A stretch of 64,000 nucleotides of DNA from an uncultured Dysosmobacter sp. Its GTDB lineage: Bacteria; Bacillota; Clostridia; Oscillospirales; Oscillospiraceae. Position numbers and translations under genes: made by a program. Under the pieces are notes generated by a model that was not told where the DNA came from, did not search any database, and worked only from the letters and a program-made list of their open reading frames with translations. Location of the stretch: contig CAKUBJ010000002.1 in assembly GCA_934636905.1 (NCBI GenBank), forward strand, positions 1-64,000, in the 5' to 3' direction. Shown here piece after piece: positions 17,425 through 25,529 of the stretch (position 1 is the stretch's first letter; each line of letters begins with the position of its first letter).

Positions 17425-17592
17425 TCAGGATTGCCTCATGTGCTCCAGAGCAAAATCAATGCATTGATTGATAAATTCACTGCGGCTCATGTGAAAATCA
17501 GCCGCTGCACGGTCAACGCATTCCAGCTTTTCCGGCGTCAGGCGGATTGTGATGGGGTCTTTTCGATATTGCTTCGGAATAAAGTCAGCCAT
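17425..17592 (-). CDS. Ribbon-helix-helix (CopG/Arc-like) protein
   Basis: The 55-residue protein has the RHH pattern: a short strand (DPITIRLTPEKLECVDRAA) followed by MSRSEFINQCIDFAL. Such proteins are DNA-binding dimers, often antitoxins or autorepressors. ATG 17592 has GAGGTGATT upstream; an in-frame ATG at 17613 is less likely. No toxin is visible beside it. It is divergent from the 62-residue gene at 17686, with an inverted-repeat operator between (17629-17656). Confidence 0.8.
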   Translation of the reverse strand: MADFIPKQYRKDPITIRLTPEKLECVDRAAADFHMSRSEFINQCIDFALEHMRQS

Positions 17593-17628
17593 GCAAATCA
17601 CCTCTTGCACCATTGTATGCGCTGATGT

Positions 17629-17656
17629 ATTCTAAATATAGATTCTATTTTAGAAT
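17629..17656. promoter_or_regulatory. Inverted-repeat operator between divergent small genes
   Basis: ATTCTAAA (17629-17636) and TTTAGAAT (17649-17656) form a perfect inverted repeat, and GATTCT/AGAATC (17641-17657) is nested inside. The likely ligand is the RHH protein encoded at 17425-17592. Confidence 0.65.
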
Positions 17657-17685
17657 CGTTTTGCGAATACATCGGAGGGAAAAGT

Positions 17686-17874
17686 ATGGCAGATAAAGTG
17701 GATTATAAGGTTGCATACCTGACGATGATGCAGGCGTCTGAACAGGCTATCCGGAATCTGGAACTGATGCAGCAGGGAACGGCAAAGATCATGCTGGATC
17801 TGATCCATGCCCAACAAAAAGCGGAGGAAGCAATTATCGGACAGGATATTCCGTCGGATTCCGAAGAGGAGTGA
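17686..17874 (+). CDS. Small hypothetical protein
   Basis: The 62-residue, acidic-tailed helical protein (MADKVDYKVAYLTMMQASEQAIRNLELMQQ...) has no membrane segment and no family I recognise. GGAGGGAAAAGT precedes the ATG. It shares a divergent control region with the RHH gene, so it may be its regulated partner. It lies 83 bp before era. Confidence 0.65.
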   Translation: MADKVDYKVAYLTMMQASEQAIRNLELMQQGTAKIMLDLIHAQQKAEEAIIGQDIPSDSEEE

Positions 17875-17957
17875 AGCCTGCCTTGCATTCCGGGAAAATC
17901 TGTGTTATTTTAGACACACCCAAATCAGAATTGCTCAAAGAAAGTTGAGGATCACCT

Positions 17958-18857
17958 ATGTCAAACATTACGAAAACCGCCATGATTACCGTCTGCGGCC
18001 GGCCCAATGTGGGCAAATCCAGCCTGACCAACGCACTGGTAGGCGAAAAAGTGGCCATTGTTTCCAACAAGGCCCAAACCACCCGGAACCGGATTTACGG
18101 CATTGTGAACCGGGGGGACACTCAGTTCATCCTGCTGGACACCCCGGGTCTGCACAAGCCCAAGTCCGCCTTGGGGGACTATATGGTGAAAGTGGTCACC
18201 TCAAGTCTGGCGGACGTGGACTGCGCGTTGCTGCTGGTGGAGCCGATTCCCCATGTGGGCGGCCCGGAAAAGGCGCTGATAGAGCGCATCCGGGAGGAGA
18301 AAATCCCCTGCATCCTCTGCATCAACAAAATCGACACCGTGGAGCCGGCGGCTCTGCTGCCGGTGATTGCCGCCTACAACGAGGCGTGGGACGGCTTTGA
18401 CGCCATCATTCCCATCTCCGCCCACAGCCGCAGCGGGCTGGACGACCTCATGGGAGAATTGCAGAAATACGCACAGGAAGGCCCCCAGCTGTTCCCGGAC
18501 GGGGAAACCACCGACCAGCCGGAGCGGCAGGTGATGGGAGAACTGCTGCGGGAGAAGCTGCTGCTGTGTCTGGACAAGGAAATCCCCCACGGCACCGCCG
18601 TGGAAATCACGAAGTTTTCCGAGCGGGACTCCGGCGTGGTGGACGTGGATGCCACCATCTACTGCGAAAAAGCCAGCCACAAGGGCATTATCATCGGGAA
18701 GCAGGGGGCCATGCTGAAGAAAATCAGCTCACTGGCCAGAGCCGACATGGAGAAGTTCATGGGAACCAAGGTGTTCCTCCAGACCTGGGTAAAGGTAAAA
18801 GAAAACTGGCGGGACAATGTGAACTATGTGCGGAGTCTCGGGTATCGGGACGAGTAA
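17958..18857 (+). CDS. era: GTPase Era
   Basis: Era is an essential GTPase that binds 16S rRNA during 30S assembly. The 299-residue protein has G1 GRPNVGKSS, G2 in the KAQTTRNRI segment, G3 DTPGLH, G4 NKID and the C-terminal KH domain with IIIGKQGAMLKKISSLAR. Length matches the family. ATG 17958 follows AGTTGAGGATCACCT. The usual neighbours (ybeY, recO, dgkA) are absent; small regulators lie upstream and a palindromic repeat downstream. Confidence 0.97.
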   Translation: MSNITKTAMITVCGRPNVGKSSLTNALVGEKVAIVSNKAQTTRNRIYGIVNRGDTQFILLDTPGLHKPKSALGDYMVKVVTSSLADVDCALLLVEPIPHVGGPEKALIERIREEKIPCILCINKIDTVEPAALLPVIAAYNEAWDGFDAIIPISAHSRSGLDDLMGELQKYAQEGPQLFPDGETTDQPERQVMGELLREKLLLCLDKEIPHGTAVEITKFSERDSGVVDVDATIYCEKASHKGIIIGKQGAMLKKISSLARADMEKFMGTKVFLQTWVKVKENWRDNVNYVRSLGYRDE

Positions 18858-18901
18858 GGCGCGGAAAAGCCAATGCCGGTTTTCTGCGAACAACAGTGAG
18901 C

Positions 18902-19105
18902 CGCCGCGTCAGCGGCGTCAGCGTGTCGAAAAAATCTTTTCGCCCCGCTGAGCCAGTTTTCAGAACTTTATAAAAGTTCTGAAAACTGCAAATTTTAATG
19001 GCGCAGGACACCCTTCTTGGGTTTCCCGCGCACACCCTTCCTTACCGGTGCAGAAAACTTACCACTTTATCGACAGTCTCCGAGGGAGGGCAAGTGCCCT
19101 CCCTC
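18902..19105 (+). repeat. Palindromic intergenic repeat, type A
   Basis: The order is: a GC hairpin CGCCGC/GCGGCG (18902-18917), a segment AGCGTGTCGAAAAAATCTTT with CGCCCCGCTGA, a long palindrome (18954-18988), a conserved block containing GGCGCAGGACACCCTTCTTG, then TTTATCGACAGTCTC and a closing GAGGGAGGGCA/TGCCCTCCCTC hairpin (19082-19105). It is nearly identical in its middle to 33256-33417. The closing hairpin also ends pdxY. Confidence 0.85.
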
Positions 19106-19109
19106 TGCG

Positions 19110-19934
19110 TTATCTCCCTGTCAGCAGTCCCAGCAGCGGCTCGAACTCCACGCCGTTCCGGGGAGGCGTGTTTGCCTCCAGCGTCCGCTTCACACAGACC
19201 CGGACAAAGTCCGCCGCCGCCTGCGCCGCCTGAAACAGCTGTGTCCCCCGGGCAAGCCCGCCGGCGAGGACGCTGGCAAACAGGTCGCCGGTTCCGGGGA
19301 AGTCCCTCGGTTCCCGGGGCGTTTGCACCGCCTGTACTTGGCCGGTGCCGCGGTCAAAGCACAGAGCACCTGTCTGCCCGTCGGTGGCGGAATAGCCGGT
19401 GAGCACCACGGAGCGCCGCCCTTCCAGACTCAGGCGCCGGATGACCTCCATGGAATCCACCGCCTGAATCGCCGCATAGGGCTGCTCCAGCAGAAGCGCC
19501 GCCTCGGTGAGGTTCGGGGTGATGACATCCGCCGCCTCCGCCAGCTGCCGGATTCCGGCGCAGAGTTCCGGCGTACAGGTGCGGTAAGCCCGGCCGTGGT
19601 CGCCCATCACCGGGTCCACAACCACGACGGCGCCCTCCCGGAACCGCCGAATCAGCTGCGTCACCGTCTCCACCTGGGCCGGGCTTCCCAGAAAGCCGCT
19701 GTAGATGCAGTCGAAGCGCAGGGGAATCCCGCCCCAGTGCGCCGCGATGCGGGGCATCTCCTCCGTCAGGTCAAGAAAGGTGCCGCCCTGAAAGGCAGTG
19801 TGGGCGGAGAGCAGCGCTGTAGGCAGGGGGCAGCACTGGCAGCCCATGGCGGACAGCACGGGAATGGCGACAGTCAGGGAGCATCGGCCGAAGCAGGAGA
19901 GGTCGTGGACGGCGGCAATACGGGGTACAGGCAT
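19110..19934 (-). CDS. pdxY: Pyridoxamine/pyridoxal kinase (PdxY-like)
   Basis: This ribokinase-fold enzyme phosphorylates B6 vitamers for PLP salvage. The 274-residue protein has the PfkB-type marks of the pyridoxal kinase group: IAAVHDLSCFGRCSLTVAIPVLSAMG at the start, YSGFLGS, VVVDPVMGDHGRAY, TPNLTEAALLL and the catalytic GTGDLFASVLAGGLARG anion hole. MPVPRIAAVHDLS is taken as the start because homologues begin there and GAGGAA precedes it; the longer frame overlaps the tRNA-Leu promoter. It stands alone. Confidence 0.93.
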   Translation of the reverse strand: MPVPRIAAVHDLSCFGRCSLTVAIPVLSAMGCQCCPLPTALLSAHTAFQGGTFLDLTEEMPRIAAHWGGIPLRFDCIYSGFLGSPAQVETVTQLIRRFREGAVVVVDPVMGDHGRAYRTCTPELCAGIRQLAEAADVITPNLTEAALLLEQPYAAIQAVDSMEVIRRLSLEGRRSVVLTGYSATDGQTGALCFDRGTGQVQAVQTPREPRDFPGTGDLFASVLAGGLARGTQLFQAAQAAADFVRVCVKRTLEANTPPRNGVEFEPLLGLLTGR

Positions 19935-19986
19935 GGCGGATTCCTCGATTCTTTCAGATGCCCTGATTGTACCGCGGAAATCCCTC

Positions 19987-20015
19987 TTGTTCAAGTGAAA
20001 AAGCTGTGTTATAAT
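19987..20015 (+). promoter_or_regulatory. tRNA-Leu promoter
   Basis: -35 TTGTTC (19987-19992), 17 bp, -10 TATAAT (20010-20015). A GC stem AGCGGCAGG...CCTGCCGCT (20032-20054) lies in the leader just before the tRNA. Confidence 0.75.
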
Positions 20016-20060
20016 GTGCTGGAATCAGAATAGCGGCAGGAACCCCTGCCGCTCATATCT

Positions 20061-20145
20061 GCGGGTATGGCGGAATTGGCAGACGTGCAGGATTTAGATT
20101 CCTGTGCCGAAAGGCGTGTGGGTTCGACCCCCACTACCCGTACCA
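20061..20145 (+). tRNA. tRNA-Leu (anticodon TAG)
   Basis: The cloverleaf can be followed: acceptor GCGGGTA/TACCCGT, anticodon stem CAGGA/TCCTG around loop TTTAGAT (anticodon 20095-20097), a class II variable arm, GGTTCGACCCC in the T arm, and CCA encoded at 20143-20145. A mobile-element remnant begins downstream, a normal place for integration, although no duplicated att core was found. Confidence 0.97.
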
Positions 20146-20150
20146 TAACC

Positions 20151-20191
20151 GGACACCAATTTTGATACAATGCGTATCAAAGTGGGTGTCC
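20151..20191 (+). terminator. Terminator after tRNA-Leu
   Basis: A long stem with arms starting GGACACC and ending GGTGTCC (TTTGATAC/GTATCAAA inside) is followed by AGTTTCTTTTT. A second terminator-like stem (AGGCTCT...AGAGCCTTTTT) follows near 20250-20294. Nothing else is seen up to 20335. Confidence 0.8.
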
Positions 20192-20335
20192 AGTTTCTTT
20201 TTGTGAAAGTCCCTGTTTGCAAGGGTTTTTTCATATACCTTTTAACGAAAGCAGGCTCTACGGTAACTGAGGAATGGTTGCTGCAGAGCCTTTTTGCATT
20301 TTTGCATATGTACTTTTTAATTATAGGTCTGGAGG

Positions 20336-21730
20336 GTGTGCATTGGGTTCAAATGGATAATTAATGTCAGCGTGTACGAGATGGAAAGAGCCGATCTGCT
20401 CGAATGGGCAGACACAGAACTCACCCAGAAAGTGAACCTGGCCTACGAAGGTCAAGGCGACTTCTGCTGCGGCGAATGGTGCCGTTTCTGCAAGGCAAAA
20501 GCTGAATGCAGAGAACGCGCCGAAGTGAATATGGCTCTTGCCAGATACGATTTCCAGACTCCTGCACTCCTCGATGACGAGGAAATTGCAGATATCCTCG
20601 GCAAGGTCGATGCGCTGACTGCCTGGGCAGCTGATGTGAAGGAATATGCCCTTCAGCAGGCTATCAGCGGCAAGGACTGGACTGGTTGGAAACTGGTCGA
20701 GGGGCGTTCCAACCGAAAGTACACCAACGATGCTGTTGTCGCCGCCATCGTGAAGGACGCGGGCTTCGACCCCTATGAGCGCAAAGTCCTCGGTATCCGG
20801 AAAATGAAATCCGTCTTCGCCAGACGGATCTACCACGCGGATCGGATGCACATCTACCAGCAAAAGGATACCGCACGGCAGGAGCTACAGGCGCAGACCC
20901 GCAGAGCCATGGTAGAGTGCATCGCGCAGCTGGAGCATGGCTCGATGGACAATCCAAGGCTGGAGCAGCTCACCGAGGAACTGGCGGAACGCCTGCTGAC
21001 GGTCAAGGGCCGAAAGGTCTACGGCTACCTGCCGCCAAGGGTCAAGGCCATCGTGGATGCCATCGTGGAGGAGCTGGCGAAGGACGAGTGGGTGTCCGCC
21101 GCCTACGAAACGTGGCAGACGCTCTACGAGCAGGTGTGCTTGGACTACGATCAGCGGCCGCGCAAGCGTCTGCCGCTCTCCCAGCAAAAGGAGTTCCGGA
21201 GCGTTCGCAACATGGTCATTCAGGAAACACTGCAATGGATAGCAGAGCGGCAGCGGTACGCGGACGCGCGGAGAACACCTTCCGCGCAGGGCGAACCTAC
21301 CATCAAAAAAGATGCCGCTGAAGCCGCACCAAAGGCCTTTGAGGTCGCGGCATCTTTTGCGTCGGCGCAGCCAAAATCTGACCGTGCGGCGAGTGCCGCA
21401 CCAGAAGATTCCGCCTCCGCTGATGATGCCGCATCTAAGGGTACCACACCGCCTGCGGCTGAAGATGCACCGGCTTTCTCTCAGTGGTCAGATCACCCCA
21501 ATCAGCAGAAAGAGAGCGCACCGGCGGGAGCGGATCACCATGCCCACACGGTGGGCGAAGCCGTCGTGCGGATGCTGCATCACATGAGCAGGATCTTCGA
21601 GGACAACAGCAAGATCAACCAGATCCACCGCGGCTTGCAGATCGACCGCAAGCGCCGACAGGAATTGCAGCGCAAGCGTTTGGCAATGGGACATAAGCCG
21701 GATGACCATGAGGAGCAGACATTCGGATAA
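20336..21730 (+). pseudogene. Fusion of a DUF2800 fragment and a MobP-type relaxase C-terminus
   Basis: The open frame encodes two unrelated pieces. Residues about 14-160 are the C-terminal part of a DUF2800 phage/ICE protein (RecB/Cas4-like nuclease tail) with Cys ligands in FCCGEWCRFCKAKAEC and the end GFDPYERKVLGIRKM. From about 163 (ARRIYHADRMHIYQQ) to the end it reads like the C-terminal region of a MobP3-type relaxase (KVYGYLPPRVKAIVDAIVEE, LPLSQQKEFRSVRNMVIQE), with a Thr/Ala/Pro-rich linker and a basic tail. DUF2800 lacks its N-terminus and the relaxase lacks its whole catalytic domain, so neither activity can remain. The only early start codons are a poorly placed GTG at 20336 and ATG 20381. 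I read it as a deletion junction in an old integrative element; the relaxase assignment is from memory of the family. Confidence 0.6.
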
Positions 21731-21762
21731 AAAATGCTGCCGCAGAATTGCGGCAGCATTTT
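21731..21762. terminator. Bidirectional terminator
   Basis: Perfect 14-bp stem AAAATGCTGCCGCA/TGCGGCAGCATTTT with loop GAAT, between the fusion ORF stop and the convergent antitoxin gene. Both strands end in T runs. Confidence 0.88.
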
Positions 21763-21769
21763 CATGAAA

Positions 21770-22063
21770 TCAGATCTGCGTTTGTGTCGGAACGAATTCC
21801 AGCTTGAGTGCCATTCCCATGCCTGCGGCAAGGCGCTTGAGCGTCCGCAGAGAGGGATTGGCTGTTCCGCTTTCCAGCCTGCTGATGTCAGCCTGTGTAA
21901 TGCCGGTAATGTCGGAAAGCTGCTTTTGCGTCATGCCGTTTTCCTCACGGCCTTCAACAATGGCACGCATGATCTGACGTTCCGGTTCCTGCGCATCCCA
22001 CTCCGTGCGGAACGCAGGGTCCTGCATTCTTTCGTTCAAAGTCTCACGAAAATTCTTCCCCAT
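21770..22063 (-). CDS. HigA-like XRE antitoxin
   Basis: The 97-residue protein has an HTH at about residues 43-70 (MTQKQLSDITGITQADISRLESG) followed by NPSLRTLKRLAAGMGMALKLEFVP, the usual end of HigA/XRE antitoxins. AAAGGAGG precedes the start. It lies 3 bp after the toxin gene, giving the toxin-first order typical of higBA. It should neutralise the toxin and repress the operon through the palindrome at 22448-22467. Confidence 0.87.
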   Translation of the reverse strand: MGKNFRETLNERMQDPAFRTEWDAQEPERQIMRAIVEGREENGMTQKQLSDITGITQADISRLESGTANPSLRTLKRLAAGMGMALKLEFVPTQTQI

Positions 22064-22066
22064 AAA

Positions 22067-22417
22067 TCATGCCTCCTTTTTTTGATTAAAGTCTGCGCGA
22101 TACCGCTTGGCACGTTCTATCTCGCGCGGCGGGGTTTTCATCGTCTTTTTTACAAAGCCATTGGTGAGGATTACTCTGCGTCCTACCACGAAAAAGTAAA
22201 GCGCCCTGCTGATATCCGTACCTTGCTTTGCACGCACTTCAAAAATCCCGTCATCCAGCACCTTTGAATATGGCTCGCGTAAGGCGGGACCTTTGCTTTC
22301 GAGCAATTCCAATGCATCAAATATTTTTGCCTGCATTTTATTATCCTGCGAGAGAATGAATTCCTCCGCAGGCCTGCTGCCGTCATCCTTCTCGTAGTAT
22401 TCCACCGTGTAGTCCAT
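22067..22417 (-). CDS. HigB/RelE-like toxin (phage Gp49-like)
   Basis: The 116-residue protein begins MDYTVEYYEKDDGSRPAEEFI and shows the Gp49-like HigB layout: KIFDALELLESKGPALREPYSKVLDDGIFEVRAK, then RALYFFVVGRRVILTNGFVKKTMKTPPREIERAKRY. Such toxins cleave mRNA on the ribosome. ATG 22417 fits the family start; the much longer open frame is a shadow. Key Lys and Arg residues of the family (KKT...PPREIERAKRYR) are present, so it looks intact. Confidence 0.88.
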   Translation of the reverse strand: MDYTVEYYEKDDGSRPAEEFILSQDNKMQAKIFDALELLESKGPALREPYSKVLDDGIFEVRAKQGTDISRALYFFVVGRRVILTNGFVKKTMKTPPREIERAKRYRADFNQKKEA

Positions 22418-22444
22418 ACATCCACCACACTTTCTCTGCAACTC

Positions 22445-22473
22445 ATTATATGTGATAAAACACATATTGTCAA
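22445..22473 (-). promoter_or_regulatory. higBA promoter and operator
   Basis: On the minus strand, consensus TTGACA (22473-22468) and TATAAT (22450-22445) are spaced by 17 bp. ATATGTG/CACATAT (22448-22454 and 22461-22467) is an inverted repeat filling the spacer, a likely HigA operator. Confidence 0.85.
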
Positions 22474-22504
22474 TAGAAAGAGCAATGACCTGAAAGGAAA
22501 CATC

Positions 22505-23077
22505 ATGAGCAAATTTATCTATTTCACGCCGGAGGAAAAGGCGCGGGCGCAAAACACGGATCTCGTGTCGCTGCTGCGCGCCCAGGGCGAACGACCTGTG
22601 CGCTCTGGCCGGGAGTTCCGTACGCCCAACGATCCCAGCATCACCGTGCGGGGCAACAAATGGTTCGACCACTCCGCGCACGTCGGCGGCTACGCCGTCA
22701 GCTTCGTCCAGTGCTATTACCGCCTCCCTTATCCGGAGGCGGTTTTGCTTTTGCTGGGCAGGAAAAATAACAAATCGTATGAGCAGGCAAAGCCCGCAAA
22801 GGAGGCTCCGAAGCCCTTCGCGCTGCCGGAGCCTTACGGAACCATGCGGCGTATGTATGCCTACCTCATGCGTCAGCGCCACATTGACCGCGAGGTTATT
22901 TCCGCCTTCGTACATGAAAAGCTGCTCTACGAGGACAAGCATCACAACTGTGTTTTCGTGGGGCTGGATGACAGCGGTGAGGCCAAGCACGCCCACATCC
23001 GCAGTACCAGCACAGGTAACCAACTATCAATGCCCCGGCTGCACCGGCCCGCTGCACTTCGTAGGTGCAAGCGGTAA
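22505..23077 (+). pseudogene. N-terminal fragment of a DUF3991/toprim primase-like protein
   Basis: MSKFIYFTPEEKARAQNTDLVSLL...FRTPNDPSITVRGNKWFDHSAHVGGYAVSFVQ is the CHC2-like N-terminal domain, and YAYLMRQRHIDREVISAFVHEKLLYEDKHHNCVFVGLDDSGEAKHAHIRSTS is the start of the DUF3991 region of proteins carried by Clostridia integrative elements. Homology stops near 23012, where unrelated sequence begins; the remaining about 20 codons to 23077 are out-of-frame read-through of the next gene. A good RBS (GAAAGGAAAC) precedes ATG 22505. The toprim catalytic part is absent. Confidence 0.7.
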
Positions 23078-24143
23078 ACTGGAGTGTGACTACTGCGGCG
23101 CGAGTTACGACGTTGCGGAGATCGAGGCGCTCTACGCGGAGAAAGAAGAGAAGGCCGCGGCGGCGCAGCAGGCGGCTGAAGAAAAGGCCGCGGAGCAGAA
23201 GAAAGCGTCCGCCGACGGCGGCGATTGGGATACCTCCGGCTTCAGCGACGACTGGGGCGAGGAGGGCGAGGGCATGAAGGCCTATAACTGCCCGAGCTGC
23301 GGCGCGGAGCTCATCTGCGATGAGAGCACGGCGGCAACATCCTGCCCCTACTGCGGCAACCCCACGGTCGTGCCGGGGCAGTTTGCGGGCACGCTGAAGC
23401 CGGACTTCGTGATCCCCTTCAAGCTCAGCCGCGAGGACGCGATCCAAAGGCTCAAGCAGCATTATAAGGGTAAGGTCTTCCTGCCGAAGAGCTTTTCCAG
23501 CGAAAATCATCTGCAGGAGATCAGCGGCGTCTATGTTCCGTTTTGGATGTTCAGCGGCAAGGCGGAGGGCGACGCGCACTTCGACGCCACCCGCTCGCGC
23601 ACATACAAAAGCGGTGACTATCGGATCACGGAGACGGATCACTACGATGCCTACCGCGCCGGAAGTCTGGCCTTTGAAAAGATCCCCGTAGACGGATCGG
23701 AAAAGATGCCGGATGAGCACATGGACTCCATCGAGCCGTATGATTACAGCGAGCTGAAGCCCTTCTCGACAGCCTATCTTCCGGGCTTCCTTGCCGACAA
23801 GTTCGATGTGACAGCGGAGGACAGCCGCCAGCGCGCCGATTCGCGCTGTGCAGGTACGCTGAGAAGCGCGCTGGAAAAGACTGTGTCGGGTTATGAAACC
23901 TGCTCTGCGCGGGAGAGCAATACAACGATCAAGCGCGGCAAGGTTCACTACGCGCTCATGCCCGTGTGGATGCTCAATACGAAATGGCGCGGCAAGGACT
24001 TCCTTTTTGCCATGAACGGACAGACCGGAAAGCTCGTGGGCGACCTGCCTGTGGATAAGGGGCGGTATTGGGCGATGTTCTTCGCCATTGCCGTGCCGCT
24101 GTCCGCCATCGGCTCGTTTTTGGCCATGACACTGCTGCGATAG
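22968..24143 (+). CDS. TFIIB-type zinc-ribbon membrane-associated protein, 5' end replaced
   Basis: From about 23013 the frame encodes a protein with a first zinc ribbon (CPGC...CDYCG), a Lys/Glu/Ala coiled coil, a second ribbon (CPSCG...CPYCGNPTV), a large domain (KPDFVIPFKLSREDAIQRLKQHYKGK, VYVPFWMFSGK, KVHYALMPVWMLNTKWRGK) and a C-terminal membrane helix (FFAIAVPLSAIGSFLAMTLL). This is a known Clostridia type of unknown function. Its natural start is missing: the coding sequence joins the DUF3991 fragment out of frame at about 23012, and the nearest in-frame ATGs are 22968 and 22914, neither with a good RBS. It may be poorly expressed or rely on a weak start. It is followed after 10 bp by the TPM-domain gene. 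Confidence 0.75.
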   Translation: MTAVRPSTPTSAVPAQVTNYQCPGCTGPLHFVGASGKLECDYCGASYDVAEIEALYAEKEEKAAAAQQAAEEKAAEQKKASADGGDWDTSGFSDDWGEEGEGMKAYNCPSCGAELICDESTAATSCPYCGNPTVVPGQFAGTLKPDFVIPFKLSREDAIQRLKQHYKGKVFLPKSFSSENHLQEISGVYVPFWMFSGKAEGDAHFDATRSRTYKSGDYRITETDHYDAYRAGSLAFEKIPVDGSEKMPDEHMDSIEPYDYSELKPFSTAYLPGFLADKFDVTAEDSRQRADSRCAGTLRSALEKTVSGYETCSARESNTTIKRGKVHYALMPVWMLNTKWRGKDFLFAMNGQTGKLVGDLPVDKGRYWAMFFAIAVPLSAIGSFLAMTLLR

Positions 24144-24153
24144 GAGGGCGGAC

Positions 24154-25515
24154 ATGAAGAGAAAAATTACAGTCTTGCTGCTCTCGCTGCTGCTCCTGCC
24201 TGCATTGTGCGTTCCCGCCTTGGCGGTGATCGAGTATGGGGTGTTCTACGATGAAACGGAGCAGCTCGGCTCCGTGGAGCTGAGCTACGCGGCGGAGCAG
24301 ACGCTCCCTCGGCTCACGCAGGAGCTTGGCGTCGATCTGCGGGTGGATGCCTTCACCGACGAGGATGTGGATGCCGGCACGAGCGTCGCGGATATTGCGG
24401 TATATGTCTATGAGAATTCCGGCTACGGCTGCGGCGAGAAAAGGGACGGCGTTTCGCTGACGCTGCTGCTGCGCGGCACGGAGGACGGCGCTTACACGCT
24501 CTCGGAGTCGGATTGGTGCGTGTATGCCCTTCTTGATGCGGCACGAGGCAGCGCACAGGAACTGTCCGACGTTGTACGCGACGCGGTGTCGCCCTACATG
24601 GTCCAGCGCGCATGGAACGGCGAGGACATGACCATGAGCGCCACGGCGCTCTCGCAGGCGGTAGATGCCATGGCGGAGAGTGTGGAGAACTATATCCGCG
24701 AAAACGCCTCGCCGGATGTCACAGGCGGTGCGGACGCGCCGGACGAGACGGAGACCTCGCCGCCCGAGATCACAGAGCTCCCGGAGCCGGACACATCGTC
24801 CATGCGGTACATATTCGACCTCGCCGGCTGCCTCTCATCCGATAGCAGGACGAAGCTGGAGGCACGCGCGGAGGAGATCTCCACGCGCCACAGCTGCGGC
24901 GTTTATGTCGCCTTCGTGGACGATTATAAGGTGTACAGCCAAGGAGGCGACGTCTACGAGGGGACCTATCGGTTCTACCACGATAAGCAGCTCGGCATGG
25001 GGGATGGGCGTGACGGCGTGATCGTCCTGCTGAGTATGCAGAACCGCAAATATGCCATGTTCATCTATGGCGAAAATGCCGCCTACGCCATCAATGAGTA
25101 TGGCGCGGAGCAGCTGGAGGGACGCTTTTTAGGCCAGTTCAGCGACGGCAACTGGTACATCGGTGCTGCCGAGTACCTGACCGCCTGCGACGAGTATCTG
25201 AGCCTTGCCGAGGCAGGCAAGCCCGTGCGGGAAAGTCCGTGGGCGGTGATCGCGATCGTCGTGATCGTCTCCTGCCTGATCGCGAGCGGCGTTTGCAAGG
25301 TGCTTAAAATGAACATGAAGACCGTCCGGCGCGGCGCGGCGGCGGATGAATACGTCACCGGCGAGGGGCTGACGCTGACGGAAAGCAGCGACCGCTTTAT
25401 GTACACGACCGAAACGCGAACGAAGATCAAGAGCGACAGCTCCGACGGCGGCGGAGGAGGAAGCACCTCGAGCTGCAGCGGGGGCGGCGGCCACGGCCGC
25501 AGCGGATCGTTTTAA
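24154..25515 (+). CDS. TPM-domain (TLP18.3/Psb32/MOLO-1) secreted membrane protein
   Basis: The 453-residue protein has a signal peptide (residues 1-24, LLLLPALCVPALA), a first TPM-like domain (about 35-175), a Pro/Glu/Thr linker, a second TPM domain (about 203-350; DLAGCLSSDSRTKLEARAEEISTRHSCGVYVAFVDDY, GRDGVIVLLSMQNRKYAMFIYG), a membrane helix (about 366-386) and a cytoplasmic tail ending in a Gly/Ser/Cys-rich stretch. TPM domains have been linked to acid phosphatase-like activity and to membrane-complex repair, but the bacterial role is open. It is tightly placed between the zinc-ribbon and lipoprotein genes, so the three probably act together at the membrane. Confidence 0.85.
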   Translation: MKRKITVLLLSLLLLPALCVPALAVIEYGVFYDETEQLGSVELSYAAEQTLPRLTQELGVDLRVDAFTDEDVDAGTSVADIAVYVYENSGYGCGEKRDGVSLTLLLRGTEDGAYTLSESDWCVYALLDAARGSAQELSDVVRDAVSPYMVQRAWNGEDMTMSATALSQAVDAMAESVENYIRENASPDVTGGADAPDETETSPPEITELPEPDTSSMRYIFDLAGCLSSDSRTKLEARAEEISTRHSCGVYVAFVDDYKVYSQGGDVYEGTYRFYHDKQLGMGDGRDGVIVLLSMQNRKYAMFIYGENAAYAINEYGAEQLEGRFLGQFSDGNWYIGAAEYLTACDEYLSLAEAGKPVRESPWAVIAIVVIVSCLIASGVCKVLKMNMKTVRRGAAADEYVTGEGLTLTESSDRFMYTTETRTKIKSDSSDGGGGGSTSSCSGGGGHGRSGSF

Positions 25516-25529
25516 GAAGGAGGCGGACG

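Noticed and set aside
20061-20145. tRNA-Leu as the proven attachment site of the element
   Set aside because: No second copy of its 3' end was found in the window, and the integrase lies at the opposite end, next to tRNA-Ser. Kept only as a possibility.
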